From the NCBI GenBank assembly GCA_035359995.1, contig DAORZT010000012.1, forward strand, positions 1-51,051: a stretch of 51,051 bases of DNA, read 5' to 3'. This document shows, in pieces, positions 43,232-51,051 of this stretch. Origin of the DNA: JAKPCT01 sp029553165 (GTDB taxonomy: Bacteria > Bacillota > UBA4882 > UBA8346). Below the pieces are notes generated by a model, which worked only from the letters and a program-made list of their open reading frames with translations, was not told the DNA's origin and did no database searches. The translations under genes were made by a program, and so were the position numbers. The first letter of the stretch is position 1. Every line of letters starts with the position of its first letter.

Positions 43232-45028
43232 ATGCCGTTTGATGCTCCGGTAGTTGCTTGCCTAATCCAAGAATTACAGAAACTGTTACCGGTTAAAATT
43301 GATAAAATACACCAACCGTATCCTGACGAATTTCTCTTTTCCTGCTTTGGAAACGGCGAGTCGTTTAAGTTGTTAATTTCACTCAATTCCAAGTTCGCTA
43401 GAATTCATACCTTTTATGAAAACAAGCAAAATCCTTGCCAGCCATCTTCATTTTGTATGCTGTTACGAAAACATTTTAGCGGCTCCAAATTGGTTTCGGT
43501 AATGGTGGTCCCTTTTGAGCGAATTATTAAACTAAGTTTTGATGTTTATGACCAATTAGAAGGGCTTAGTCAAAAACATCTCTGGATTGAGTTCACCGGT
43601 AAAGCGGCCAATATGTTTGTTGTTGATCGCGACAATCGCATCATCGATTCCTGGAAACGGCTCGCCAACGGACAAGATAGAGAACGGGACTTAAGTAATG
43701 GTTCAAAATATGAATTACCTCCTACCGGTGGCCGCTGGAAACCGGTAACTTTATCTGAAACTGAATTTATTGCCTTGATCGAAAACCTTCCTCACACTGT
43801 TAGTCTTGAGCAGTTACTGCTGAAAAACTGGTATGGTCTTTCAAGTTTAACATGTAACGAACTGATTACCCGTGCTAAGCTGAATCCAGCCAAACTATGC
43901 TGTGAACTGACTTTAACCGAAATTAAACCGCTCTATCAAACTTTCATAAATTGGTCAACCCAGATTGAAACAGGACAATTTGAACCATGCGGAATTTACA
44001 ACCAACAGGGAATCTTAATTGATTGTGCTGCCATATCGATCAGTTGTCAGCAATCCGAACATAAAGTAAAACCTGCTGATTCTTTAAATCAACTGGTCAG
44101 TGAGTTATTAAATACGAATCAGGAAAAAGAGAGGTTTAGAGAACAAAAAGCCAACTTAGCACGGAAAATAAAACAAAATCTTGATAAAGATCTTACTAAA
44201 TTGGAAAAGCAACAAAAAGAAGTCAACCAAGCAGAACAAGGCGATCTATATCGAATTATGGGTGAGCTTTTAATCACCTATGGCTATCAAATTACTAAAG
44301 GAAGTCCTTGTGCCAAATTGGTCAATCACTACGACCCAGACGGAGAAGTAATGGAGATCAAGCTCGATCCAAGTTTAACCCCACACGAAAATGCACAAGT
44401 ATATTTTAAAAAATACCAGAAAGCCAAGAAGGGTTTAGAGGCAATTGCGCTGCAAATCCAAAAAACCAAAGAATCAATCACTTACTTGGAAAGCTTGGAA
44501 GCATTGACCGAAAATGCATTGACAACTATTGACCTGGAGATGATTAACGACGAATTTCAAGCAACATACGGTAAACAGAATCATCAAGCCAATAAATCAA
44601 AGCAGAGCAATAACAGCAAAAAAGAGAAGGAGAAAGAAAACCTTACTAAACCGCGTCAATTTACTACACCGGCAGGACATACCATTCTGGTCGGACGCAA
44701 CAATCTCCAAAATGATCGCTTAACCTTTAAAATAGCGGCTCCAACTGATCTTTGGTTTCATACTCAAAAGATTCCGGGTTCGCATGTAATTTTAAAACCA
44801 CTGCCTGGAACGGAGGTTGATGACGCAACTCTAAATTTTGCCAGTCAATTGGCAGTTTATTTCAGTAAAGCCCGTAACTCTACCAAAGTCCCGGTTGACT
44901 ATACCCAACGCAAGAACGTTAAAAAACCGCCAGGAGCAAAACCGGGGTTTGTAATCTATGAGCATTTTAAAACGGCAATCATCACTCCAGAACCCAAAAT
45001 TTTAAAAATGTTTGAAATTGAAACCTAA
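43232..45028 (+). CDS. rqcH: RqcH, NFACT-family ribosome quality-control factor
   Basis: Product of 598 residues. Order: NFACT-N (about 1-200), helix-hairpin-helix part (about 200-280), coiled coil (about 300-450, KQNLDKDLTKLEKQQKE and on) and NFACT-R (about 480-590, with FTTPAGHTILVGRNNLQND and DLWFHTQKIPGSHVIL). Bacterial RqcH binds stalled 50S subunits carrying peptidyl-tRNA and recruits Ala-tRNA to add C-terminal alanine tails. The tail-forming Asp-Arg pair (D97-R98 in B. subtilis) appears here as E96-R97 in PFERIIKLSF, a conservative change worth noting. Older name: fibronectin-binding protein A. Good GGAGG site and promoter; terminator follows. Confidence 0.95.
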   Translation: MPFDAPVVACLIQELQKLLPVKIDKIHQPYPDEFLFSCFGNGESFKLLISLNSKFARIHTFYENKQNPCQPSSFCMLLRKHFSGSKLVSVMVVPFERIIKLSFDVYDQLEGLSQKHLWIEFTGKAANMFVVDRDNRIIDSWKRLANGQDRERDLSNGSKYELPPTGGRWKPVTLSETEFIALIENLPHTVSLEQLLLKNWYGLSSLTCNELITRAKLNPAKLCCELTLTEIKPLYQTFINWSTQIETGQFEPCGIYNQQGILIDCAAISISCQQSEHKVKPADSLNQLVSELLNTNQEKERFREQKANLARKIKQNLDKDLTKLEKQQKEVNQAEQGDLYRIMGELLITYGYQITKGSPCAKLVNHYDPDGEVMEIKLDPSLTPHENAQVYFKKYQKAKKGLEAIALQIQKTKESITYLESLEALTENALTTIDLEMINDEFQATYGKQNHQANKSKQSNNSKKEKEKENLTKPRQFTTPAGHTILVGRNNLQNDRLTFKIAAPTDLWFHTQKIPGSHVILKPLPGTEVDDATLNFASQLAVYFSKARNSTKVPVDYTQRKNVKKPPGAKPGFVIYEHFKTAIITPEPKILKMFEIET

Positions 45029-45036
45029 TGTAAAAT

Positions 45037-45074
45037 ACTGGTTGTCTTGAAACAATCAGTTTTTTATTTTTTTT
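45037..45074 (+). terminator. Terminator after rqcH
   Basis: ACTGGTTGT and ACAATCAGT pair over 9 bp (one G-U) with a 6-nt loop, followed by a long T-tract. Confidence 0.85.
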
Positions 45075-45131
45075 GGATATCCTATTAGAAAGTGGAAGTA
45101 ACGAAAACACTTTTTAAAGGAGTAACCAAAT

Positions 45132-46430
45132 TTGAAAAATTGGGTATTTACAAATGAACAACTCGAAGACGGAGTTCAGGTTATTTTAAGTAAAAGTATC
45201 GATGATGGTTCAATCATGCATTGGGAACCGGTTGCTACCAAACTCCGCGGTTATGACGCCGCCCTCTTTCGGCAGGAGATCACGGCCCGCCATAAGAGCA
45301 CTAATCATTGTACCGGTTCAGCAATTTTACCCTTACAAAAACCCCTTTCATATCAGGAACGAATCTGGCTTGGTTGGGAAGAACGGAAAGGCACCTCGCC
45401 ATTTGGCCCCAACTATACCCGCCCGGCTACCGAACAACTGATCAAAGACCTCTTGCCACTGATTGCTGCTTACCAAGAGTTCCACCTTCATAAACTGGTG
45501 GTTGGAAAACCGGACTGGCGGCGCATTCGTCACAATGATTCCGGTTTTTATATGCCGGATCCTTTTGCACGTCTTTTTCTGGCAACCCCACAAATTGAGC
45601 TCCCAGCAGGCCTGTCATCTTGCCGTCCTCCTGAATCATACTATGGAGCGCAACCGACATTAGAAAGCGATATCTTCTATTTAGGGTTATCACTGTATGT
45701 AATTATCAGCGGTAAACTACCTTATGAATTAGAAAACAGCTGGCCGACCAGAGCTTTATTGAAGGGTGATATTATTCCATTGACCTACCACTGCCAAGAG
45801 ATCAGTCCCGAATTATCAAATTTAATTACCCAAATGTTAGTAGCTAAAAAGCACGAACGGCCATCGATTGATCATGTAAAAAACGTCTGGGAAGAATCGA
45901 TCAACTGTAATGACTGCCTTGCTTCACCAACCCAAAAAGTGGTTAATTTACGGAAATACCGCAGACGTAATCAGAAAATTTGGTTGAAGAAATCATTATT
46001 CAATCCTTTCTCTTATTTATTATTACTAGCTCTAATCGGATTTGGCTTCGGTACTCTTCTAATGCGAAATTGGGTCCAAAATCCGGTCACTCCCAAACAG
46101 ATTGCCGCCCGTTTTTATGAAACCTGTTCCAATCCACTACAGATTGAAAGCTTTGCCCAAAACGGAATTGCCCGTGATATTTATGAAGCCCGTGTGCATC
46201 GAACACGACTAATAGCAGAGTTGTTAAGCCGTCCCATAATCGAAGTTCAAAAATTATCGGTTTTATCAGAAACCGACCACTTTGCTCTGATTGAGGCAAA
46301 AGTTACCTGGTGGCGTTGGGTTGATGGCAGCTGGCAACCCAATCAAAGTACCGAAATTATTAGTTTAGAAAGACGAAACAACCGTTGGCAGATTACCAAA
46401 CGGTTGCAACAAGATGTAAACAAGATGTAA
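45132..46430 (+). CDS. Membrane protein with degenerate protein-kinase-like domain and extracytoplasmic tail
   Basis: Product of 432 residues. Residues 95-255 keep the C-lobe layout of Ser/Thr kinases: LLPLIAAYQEFHLHKLVVG (helix E and catalytic loop position), MPDPFARLF where DFG is expected, RPPESYYGAQPTLESDIFYLGLSLYVI... (PE of APE, then SD and LG of helix F) and HERPSIDHV (the RP of helix H/I). The HRD aspartate and catalytic-loop asparagine are not recognisable and the N-lobe has no clear Gly loop or VAxK, so it is a pseudokinase at best. One helix at about 294-311 crosses the membrane, followed by an outside domain of about 110 residues resembling an NTF2-like or Tim44-like fold. TTG start with AAGGAG upstream. 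No kinase or PASTA partner nearby. Confidence 0.6.
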   Translation: MKNWVFTNEQLEDGVQVILSKSIDDGSIMHWEPVATKLRGYDAALFRQEITARHKSTNHCTGSAILPLQKPLSYQERIWLGWEERKGTSPFGPNYTRPATEQLIKDLLPLIAAYQEFHLHKLVVGKPDWRRIRHNDSGFYMPDPFARLFLATPQIELPAGLSSCRPPESYYGAQPTLESDIFYLGLSLYVIISGKLPYELENSWPTRALLKGDIIPLTYHCQEISPELSNLITQMLVAKKHERPSIDHVKNVWEESINCNDCLASPTQKVVNLRKYRRRNQKIWLKKSLFNPFSYLLLLALIGFGFGTLLMRNWVQNPVTPKQIAARFYETCSNPLQIESFAQNGIARDIYEARVHRTRLIAELLSRPIIEVQKLSVLSETDHFALIEAKVTWWRWVDGSWQPNQSTEIISLERRNNRWQITKRLQQDVNKM

Positions 46431-46469
46431 AATAATTTTTTATAGCAAAAACAACTAATTTTCCAATGT

Positions 46470-46558
46470 CCATCCAAGTTACCTAAACTATTAATCCCAA
46501 TAAGATCACCCATCCGGTGATTGAAAGTGGGAGTGGCAATTTTAGTAATTTTGGATGG
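46470..46558 (+). other. Structured intergenic element before the second M3 peptidase
   Basis: In the 241-bp gap between two genes, CCATCCAA (46470-46477) and TTGGATGG (46551-46558) could close an 89-nt fold that contains a 6-bp hairpin ATCACC-CATCC-GGTGAT (46505-46521). TTTTTC follows the closing stem. It might be a leader RNA or a long-loop terminator of the gene before. I do not recognise a riboswitch class. Confidence 0.3.
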
Positions 46559-46671
46559 ATTTTTCTAATTAATTATTTATTCCTTATTTGTTTTTGATGT
46601 TAAAACGGATTATCTAAGATATAATTATTATACCATTTAGTTTTTTAATAAATTATTGGGAGGCTTCTCAA

Positions 46672-48369
46672 ATGTCCGGGTTTAAAGATTATCAATACGT
46701 TCGACCTGATATTGAAGGCTTAAAGCTGAAATTCAATCAGTTATTATCGCAATTTAATAATGCTGCAACGGCAGCAACCCAAAAACAAGTTATCGAAGCG
46801 ATCAATAACCTACGCAATGAATTTGACAGTATGGAAGCTTTGGTCTATATTCGCCACACCATTGATACCAACGATCCCTATTACGAAGCTGAAAACAACT
46901 TCTTTGACGAGATAAAGCCAATTTATGAAGGCCTGGTTAACCAGTATTATCAAGCTTTAGTCACTTCCGACTATCGTAAGGAATTAGAAGCGTCTTTAGG
47001 GCAACAACTGTTCCGGATTGCGGAATTAAAACTACAAACTTTTGCCCCTGAAGTCATTACCGACTTACAAAAAGAAAACAAATTAATTAGCCAATACGTT
47101 AAACTGCGTGCTTCTGCCAAAATTCTTTTTGAAGGCGCAGAACGAAACTTAGAACAGATGATCCCGTTTCTTGAGTCACAGGACCGGACAATACGAATCA
47201 AAGCCCAGCAATCATTCACCAACTTCTTTGTCGAAAATGAAGCCCAATTTGATCAAATTTATGATGATTTAGTTAAACTCCGGACCGGAATTGCGCAGAA
47301 ATTAGGTTTTAAAAACTTTATTGAATTAGGGTATGCCCGGCTGTCAAGGTCAGATTATAATGCTAAGATGGTAGCCGGTTATCGCCGTCAAGTTTTAGAA
47401 AGCATCGTCCCGTTAGCAACCAAACTAAGGCAGCGGCAGGCGAAACGGTTGAAAATCGATACTTTAAAATATTACGACGAACCATTGGAGTTTTTGACCG
47501 GTAATGCAACCCCCAAAGGTGACCCCCAGTGGATTATCAATAACGGTAAACAAATGTATCAAGAGCTCTCACCCGAAACTGGCGAATTCTTCAATTATAT
47601 GATCAACAACGATCTCTTGGACTTGGTAGCCAAGAGCGGCAAGGCCGGTGGCGGTTATTGCACATACATCAGCAAGTACCAATCCCCGTTTATCTTCTCC
47701 AACTTCAATGGTACCTCCGGGGATGTCGATGTTCTAACCCACGAAGCCGGCCATGCTTTCCAGGTTTATACCAGCCGTCATTTTCAAATTCCTGAATATA
47801 ACTGGCCCACTTTAGAAGCATGTGAAATCCACTCGATGAGTATGGAGTTCCTTGCCTGGCCATGGATGAAGCTCTTCTTTCAAACAGATGAACTTAAATA
47901 CAAGTTTGCCCACTTAAGCGGTGCGATTCTATTTATTCCTTATGGGGTAACGGTTGATGAGTTCCAACATTGGGTTTATGAAAATCCTGACGCAACTCCG
48001 GCTGAGCGGAAAGCCACCTGGAGAAAGCTGGAACAAAAATACTTAGTCCACCGTGATTATGCTGATAATGACTTCTTAAACCGAGGCGGTTATTGGTTCC
48101 GCCAGGGACATATTTTTAGCGATCCCTTTTACTATATCGATTACACTTTAGCCCAAGTCTGTGCCTTCCAATTTTGGATCAAGTCCCAAAAAGACCCTGC
48201 CGCAGCCTGGCAAGATTACCTGAGGCTCTGCCAAGCCGGCGGCAGTATGTCGTTTATTGAACTGATTGAGCTGGCTAAGCTACAAAATCCTTTTAACGAC
48301 GGGACACTCAAGAAGATTATTGCTCCTTTGGAAGCATGGCTGGACCAAGTGGATGATGAAAGGCTATAA
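46672..48369 (+). CDS. M3 family oligoendopeptidase (second paralogue)
   Basis: Product of 565 residues. Zinc motif HEAGH at 357-361 with the third ligand E385 in EACEIHSMSMEFL, spaced as in PepF. The sequence differs throughout from the PepF at 25819-27642 (the beginning FKDYQYVRPDIEGLKLKF and the RNVHRDYADNDFLNRGGYWFRQGHIF-like end are those of the shorter M3B subgroup), so it is an old paralogue. Cytoplasmic peptide degradation. GGGAGG lies upstream of the ATG; a TATAAT-like box is at 46620-46625 but its -35 box is badly spaced. Confidence 0.93.
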   Translation: MSGFKDYQYVRPDIEGLKLKFNQLLSQFNNAATAATQKQVIEAINNLRNEFDSMEALVYIRHTIDTNDPYYEAENNFFDEIKPIYEGLVNQYYQALVTSDYRKELEASLGQQLFRIAELKLQTFAPEVITDLQKENKLISQYVKLRASAKILFEGAERNLEQMIPFLESQDRTIRIKAQQSFTNFFVENEAQFDQIYDDLVKLRTGIAQKLGFKNFIELGYARLSRSDYNAKMVAGYRRQVLESIVPLATKLRQRQAKRLKIDTLKYYDEPLEFLTGNATPKGDPQWIINNGKQMYQELSPETGEFFNYMINNDLLDLVAKSGKAGGGYCTYISKYQSPFIFSNFNGTSGDVDVLTHEAGHAFQVYTSRHFQIPEYNWPTLEACEIHSMSMEFLAWPWMKLFFQTDELKYKFAHLSGAILFIPYGVTVDEFQHWVYENPDATPAERKATWRKLEQKYLVHRDYADNDFLNRGGYWFRQGHIFSDPFYYIDYTLAQVCAFQFWIKSQKDPAAAWQDYLRLCQAGGSMSFIELIELAKLQNPFNDGTLKKIIAPLEAWLDQVDDERL

Positions 48370-48419
48370 CCACCAATAACTATATTTGAATGTTTTTACT
48401 GTCCATTAAGGCTTGAAAA

Positions 48420-48615
48420 TTCAAAAAACCGTTGGTCACAGGTTTAGCCAACCAAGGAGGTTGGCGTCGCGTAGAATTGAAACAGGATGTTTCATTGACA
48501 TCGCCAATTAGCTTCACTTTCAGAAGTAAAGAATTGTAATGAACATTGACCTACAAATAACCTAATCTGTTCATTACAATTCTTCTAAAAAGAACTGCTT
48601 AGGCAGTTCTTTAAC
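48420..48615. other. Hairpin-rich non-coding region between convergent genes
   Basis: The stretch 48370-48663 has no gene but four strong stems: GCCAACC/GGTTGGC (48447-48465, 5-nt loop), a weaker fold around GAAAC-AGGAT-GTTTC (48479-48493), AAGAATTGTAATGAACA with its perfect complement (48529-48545 and 48568-48584, 22-nt loop), and AAAGAACTGC/GCAGTTCTTT (48589-48612, TTAG loop). The last has a T-tract on the minus strand and can end transcripts from that side; another T-run is at 48423-48428 on the minus strand. Confidence 0.5.
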
Positions 48616-48663
48616 CCGCCGCCGGAACAGTGGGCCAACAGGACAAGCATCCAAAACAATTAA

Positions 48664-48825
48664 CTAAAAAAATAATAATAAAAAGAACGGCTGTTTAAAC
48701 TGTCCGTTCTCATAACAATAACAATAGATACAGTATTCTTCATTTTTAACTCCATTTTGCTCGCTACCATACAAACTGGTAGCATTCAGCGGCATCCCGC
48801 AACTCTGACAGAAATTGTGGTTCAT
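48664..48825 (-). CDS. Short zinc-ribbon protein (putative Zn_ribbon_2), possibly truncated
   Basis: A 53-residue ORF too short for most gene callers. It begins MNHNFCQSCGMPLNAT and continues with SLYGSEQNG, NEEYCIYCYCYENGQF: the pattern FCQSCGMP...G(T/S)..DG..N.(D/E)YC.YCY..G.F is diagnostic for the putative zinc ribbon family, with two CxxC pairs. The usual form reads YCxYCY; here a Cys-Tyr pair is inserted. Homologues normally continue for 20-60 residues past this point, whereas this one ends in QPFFLLLFF, encoded by a hairpin and T-run that look like a terminator. It may be a minimal or decayed copy. AGGATGGG precedes the ATG. Confidence 0.6.
   Translation of the reverse strand: MNHNFCQSCGMPLNATSLYGSEQNGVKNEEYCIYCYCYENGQFKQPFFLLLFF
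48665..48711 (-). terminator. Terminator-like hairpin inside the 3' end of the zinc-ribbon ORF
   Basis: GAACGG and CCGTTC (6 bp) enclose 13 nt and are followed by a T-rich run on the minus strand; the last codons of the ORF read through it. Confidence 0.55.
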
Positions 48826-48872
48826 TATTAACCCATCCTTTCAACAATTTAATTTAACTAATTTAATTGTAA

Positions 48873-48892
48873 ACTGCTGTTGTGACAGCAGT
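48873..48892 (-). other. Hairpin between the DUF2207 and zinc-ribbon genes
   Basis: Perfect 8-bp stem ACTGCTGT/ACAGCAGT with a 4-nt loop in the 135-bp gap. The T-tract on the minus strand is weak (TTTACAATT), so it may be a leaky terminator or processing site. Confidence 0.45.
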
Positions 48893-48960
48893 ATGTCAAG
48901 GAATGGACTAAAAAATAAAAATGTTCTTACCAAATTTCCAAACTTGAGCGGACAGCGTAA

Positions 48961-50715
48961 TCACCAGCCACCTCCGCCACCTCCGCCACCGCCACCACCG
49001 GAAGAACCTCCTCCACTACTACCGGAACTCGAACCTGGAGCTACCGATGACGACGAAATTGAACTCGTCAATGAATTTCCCAGACTGTTTGCAAACATCC
49101 CAATATTACCGGAACTAAAGTCCGCCCCATGATACCAAACAGGAATATAGGGTTGCCCTTGTTCTTTAAGTCTGTCGAAGACTTTGGCAAACCGTTCCGC
49201 CCAAAGTTGTTCCACTCCCAAAGCCAGGGCATACGGCAGATACCTTTCAAATAGTTCCGGAGTCTCATTGGGAGGATTTAATAGGTTTAACCGTTCCTTT
49301 TCAGCAATCGACAAATACATCTTGAACCCTTCAACCTGGTCCAAAACTTTTCGTCCCTCAATAGTTGGGGCTTTTAATAACCGGAAGAAGATAATTTGCG
49401 TTACAATATGGAAAATGATAAAAATCAGACAAACAAAGTTGAATCTCTCATTTTTGACCATCTCCATAAACACGGGTATTGTAACAACAGACGAAAAGAA
49501 CAAGCCACCAACAAAGTATGCGGTATTAGTGACAAAATATTTATTTTCATACGCTGCTGTTAACGTCTGATTAACAGTATTGATAGCTGCTGCAACCTTT
49601 TGGTAATAAGTATCATTAAAAGTAAACTTTGCGTTATTCTCAAGCAAGTTGCTGAAGATCTGTTTCTCCTCATTACTCAACCTTGATATGTCACTGCTTC
49701 GTTTAATAATCACCGTATCAAAACCCTGCTCGATCGTGAGTACACCTTTGACAGCCATATTAATAATCGCAGCAGCAAAGACTTTGTTATCATAACCCAT
49801 ATTCAAGATAAACCGCATTGCTGCCGGACTTAAATCTAACGGTGGTCGATAAAGCGGTATAATTGTACCCTTTTGCGGATCCCGGCCAACTTTTGACCAA
49901 ACAATCAGGTAAAACAGGAGTAAAATAAAGAAACCGCCAATCATCAAGGTTATACCAAAATTATCCCGGATAAAATAGGAGAGCTGCTTGAAGACGCCCA
50001 GTTTTTGAATATATCCTTTTGGCCATGTTACCACAATAGTTAGCCCTTCATTTACTTCCAGCCTTTTGGTTGTTTTAAATACCGGACGATAGGAAGCATC
50101 CAGCTCCAACACACAATTTTGTTCAACCGATCCAAACTTACCGGTATAGCCTGTGAATGATAGCTTATCTAATGGGATTGTCTTTGGTAAATTAATCGTC
50201 GCTGTAGCCTGATTAATCGGAAATGACCAGCCATTTCCGGTAACATTCCAATACAGTTCATCATGTTCTTTAAAGAATCCTAACTGCCGATTGGTTTTAT
50301 AAACAATCGTGTAGGTATAGACACCCGGAGGTAAATAAACAGCTTCGGAACCGATATAAACTCGTTTACCATTACTGAGGTTTCTCACAAAATAATGCTC
50401 GGCAATCCCATCGCGTTTTACTGAAACAACATCAAAACCGACAATATAACGATTCCCATGATTATCTTTATAACGGGTTGGAAAATCACGATAGATTCCT
50501 CGTTTAATTTGATCGCCTATGCTCCGGACTTTAATAGTCTCTGTCACCTGCATCGAAGCATCTTCAAAAACAGTAACCTCACTGTCAAACGAGAGAATAG
50601 CCTCTTCATCAGAGGCTAAAGACTTAATTGAGCAAAAAAACGTTAACAAACAGATCAATGCAACTATGAAATACTTTTTCGTCGTAATCACCACTTTCAC
50701 CAAATCAAAGGTCAA
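48961..50715 (-). CDS. DUF2207 membrane protein with poly-glycine tail
   Basis: Product of 584 residues. Signal peptide to about residue 35 (SIKSLASDEE), an extracytoplasmic DUF2207 beta domain (about 38-230, with FEDASMQVTETIKV, KRGIYRDFPTRY and NVTGNGWSFPI), a membrane helix at about 252-272, a cytoplasmic part, two further helices (about 398-440), and a Ser/Gly tail ending in eleven glycines and a Trp. Family function is unknown; LemA partners are common. The TTG at 50715 overlaps the stop of lemA by four bases and has GGAG ten bases upstream. The tail gives a proline-rich ORF on the other strand, which is an artefact. Confidence 0.9.
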   Translation of the reverse strand: MTFDLVKVVITTKKYFIVALICLLTFFCSIKSLASDEEAILSFDSEVTVFEDASMQVTETIKVRSIGDQIKRGIYRDFPTRYKDNHGNRYIVGFDVVSVKRDGIAEHYFVRNLSNGKRVYIGSEAVYLPPGVYTYTIVYKTNRQLGFFKEHDELYWNVTGNGWSFPINQATATINLPKTIPLDKLSFTGYTGKFGSVEQNCVLELDASYRPVFKTTKRLEVNEGLTIVVTWPKGYIQKLGVFKQLSYFIRDNFGITLMIGGFFILLLFYLIVWSKVGRDPQKGTIIPLYRPPLDLSPAAMRFILNMGYDNKVFAAAIINMAVKGVLTIEQGFDTVIIKRSSDISRLSNEEKQIFSNLLENNAKFTFNDTYYQKVAAAINTVNQTLTAAYENKYFVTNTAYFVGGLFFSSVVTIPVFMEMVKNERFNFVCLIFIIFHIVTQIIFFRLLKAPTIEGRKVLDQVEGFKMYLSIAEKERLNLLNPPNETPELFERYLPYALALGVEQLWAERFAKVFDRLKEQGQPYIPVWYHGADFSSGNIGMFANSLGNSLTSSISSSSVAPGSSSGSSGGGSSGGGGGGGGGGGW

Positions 50716-51051
50716 TCCAGATTTACTCCAGGCGCCTCGCGTTCAGCAACTGTTTCAATCTCGAAAAAATCCGCCTTTGTAAAACCCATTGCTTTTGCTA
50801 CCAGCAGACTGGGAAAAGACTCCGCCAAGATATTAAAATTCCGAACCGTTCCATTATAATAACGCCGTGCCATCTGGATCTCATCCTCAATCTCTACCAG
50901 ATTCTTGTGTAATACCAAGAAGTTCTGATTAGCCTTGAGATCGGGATAAGCTTCCGCAACCGCAAAGAGACTCTGGATACCATGTGTCAAAGCACTCTCA
51001 GCATTACTATATTCCTTGACAGTCGCAGCTTTACTACATTGATTTCGTAAT
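50712..51051 (-). CDS. LemA family protein, C-terminal part (runs off the window)
   Basis: The frame is open to the window edge, so only about 112 C-terminal residues are seen; the internal TTG at 50990 is not the start. LemA hallmarks are LFAVAEAYPDLKANQNFLVLHKNL (two pieces around the conserved EAYPDLKAN), EIEDEIQMARRYYNGTVRNFN and FPSLLVAKAMGF near the end. LemA proteins have one N-terminal membrane helix and a four-helix domain and often accompany DUF2207 or YgcG-type proteins, as here. Translation is coupled to the DUF2207 gene by a 4-bp overlap. Confidence 0.93.
   Translation of the reverse strand, partial: LRNQCSKAATVKEYSNAESALTHGIQSLFAVAEAYPDLKANQNFLVLHKNLVEIEDEIQMARRYYNGTVRNFNILAESFPSLLVAKAMGFTKADFFEIETVAEREAPGVNLD

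Noticed and set aside
46431..46671. Known riboswitch before the M3 peptidase
   Set aside because: A closing stem and one hairpin are visible, but no conserved core of any class I can recall, and the gene downstream gives no ligand clue.
48466..48483. CRISPR-repeat-like end (GTCGC...ATTGAAAC)
   Set aside because: Single copy only; no second repeat or spacer-sized interval and no cas gene in the window.
48815..49132. Plus-strand ORF with a poly-proline run
   Set aside because: It is the complement of the glycine-rich tail of the DUF2207 protein and has no ribosome site.
1..51051. Insertion sequence, prophage or defence island
   Set aside because: No transposase, integrase, phage structural, restriction, toxin-antitoxin or cas-like product among the readable genes.

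Overview
The window is a chromosomal stretch of a low-GC bacterium, most likely a Bacillota (Firmicutes) lineage. The pointers are a V-type ATPase operon in the clostridial order, a HutP-family regulator, an AroH-class chorismate mutase, membrane-anchored LonB, a YtfI/YtfJ (GerW) pair, RqcH next to a Ca2+-ATPase, and strong Shine-Dalgarno sites with many TTG/GTG starts. YtfJ and LonB hint at a spore former. A PBP1C plus a bacterial alpha-2-macroglobulin with an intact thioester is more usual in organisms with an outer membrane, so a diderm Bacillota is possible; that is inference. Two runs of exactly 100 N (3068-3167 and 13054-13153) show that this is a gapped draft scaffold.

Layout. 1-3.4 kb: an unknown anchored protein, then an operon of a MocR-type regulator (cut by gap 1) and an AlaA-type aminotransferase. 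3.4-11.8 kb: alpha-2-macroglobulin, PBP1C and a small membrane protein, all on the minus strand. 12-16 kb: accessory-looking, AT-rich DNA with a CBS protein, an unknown gene cut by gap 2, a DUF2007 protein, a secreted unknown and a tandem-duplicated gene that is frameshifted. 16.2 kb: NifU-like scaffold. 16.5-25 kb: nine-gene V-type ATPase operon (order G/H-I-K-E-C-F-A-B-D on the minus strand); the K subunit carries the residues of a Na+ site. 25-32 kb: DUF502, oligoendopeptidase F, hutP-aroH-hisC, and patatin-YhiN-small membrane protein.

32-40 kb is a protein-quality-control block (tig, clpP, clpX, lonB), then tRNA-Leu(UAG) with its own promoter and terminator, a D,D-carboxypeptidase and ytfI-ytfJ. 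40-46 kb: a Ca2+-type P-ATPase diverging from rqcH, followed by a membrane protein whose cytoplasmic part looks like a degenerate protein kinase. 46-51 kb: a second M3 peptidase, a hairpin-rich intergenic region, a 53-residue zinc-ribbon ORF, and a LemA-DUF2207 pair running off the window.

Most of the window is core housekeeping. The less ordinary items are the frameshifted tandem-repeat gene (14235-16041), the pseudokinase-like membrane protein (45132-46430), the alpha-2-macroglobulin/PBP1C pair, a direct repeat in front of the MocR gene, and the structured non-coding stretches at 37562-37663, 46470-46558 and 48420-48615. I did not find a convincing defence island, CRISPR array, insertion sequence or prophage.
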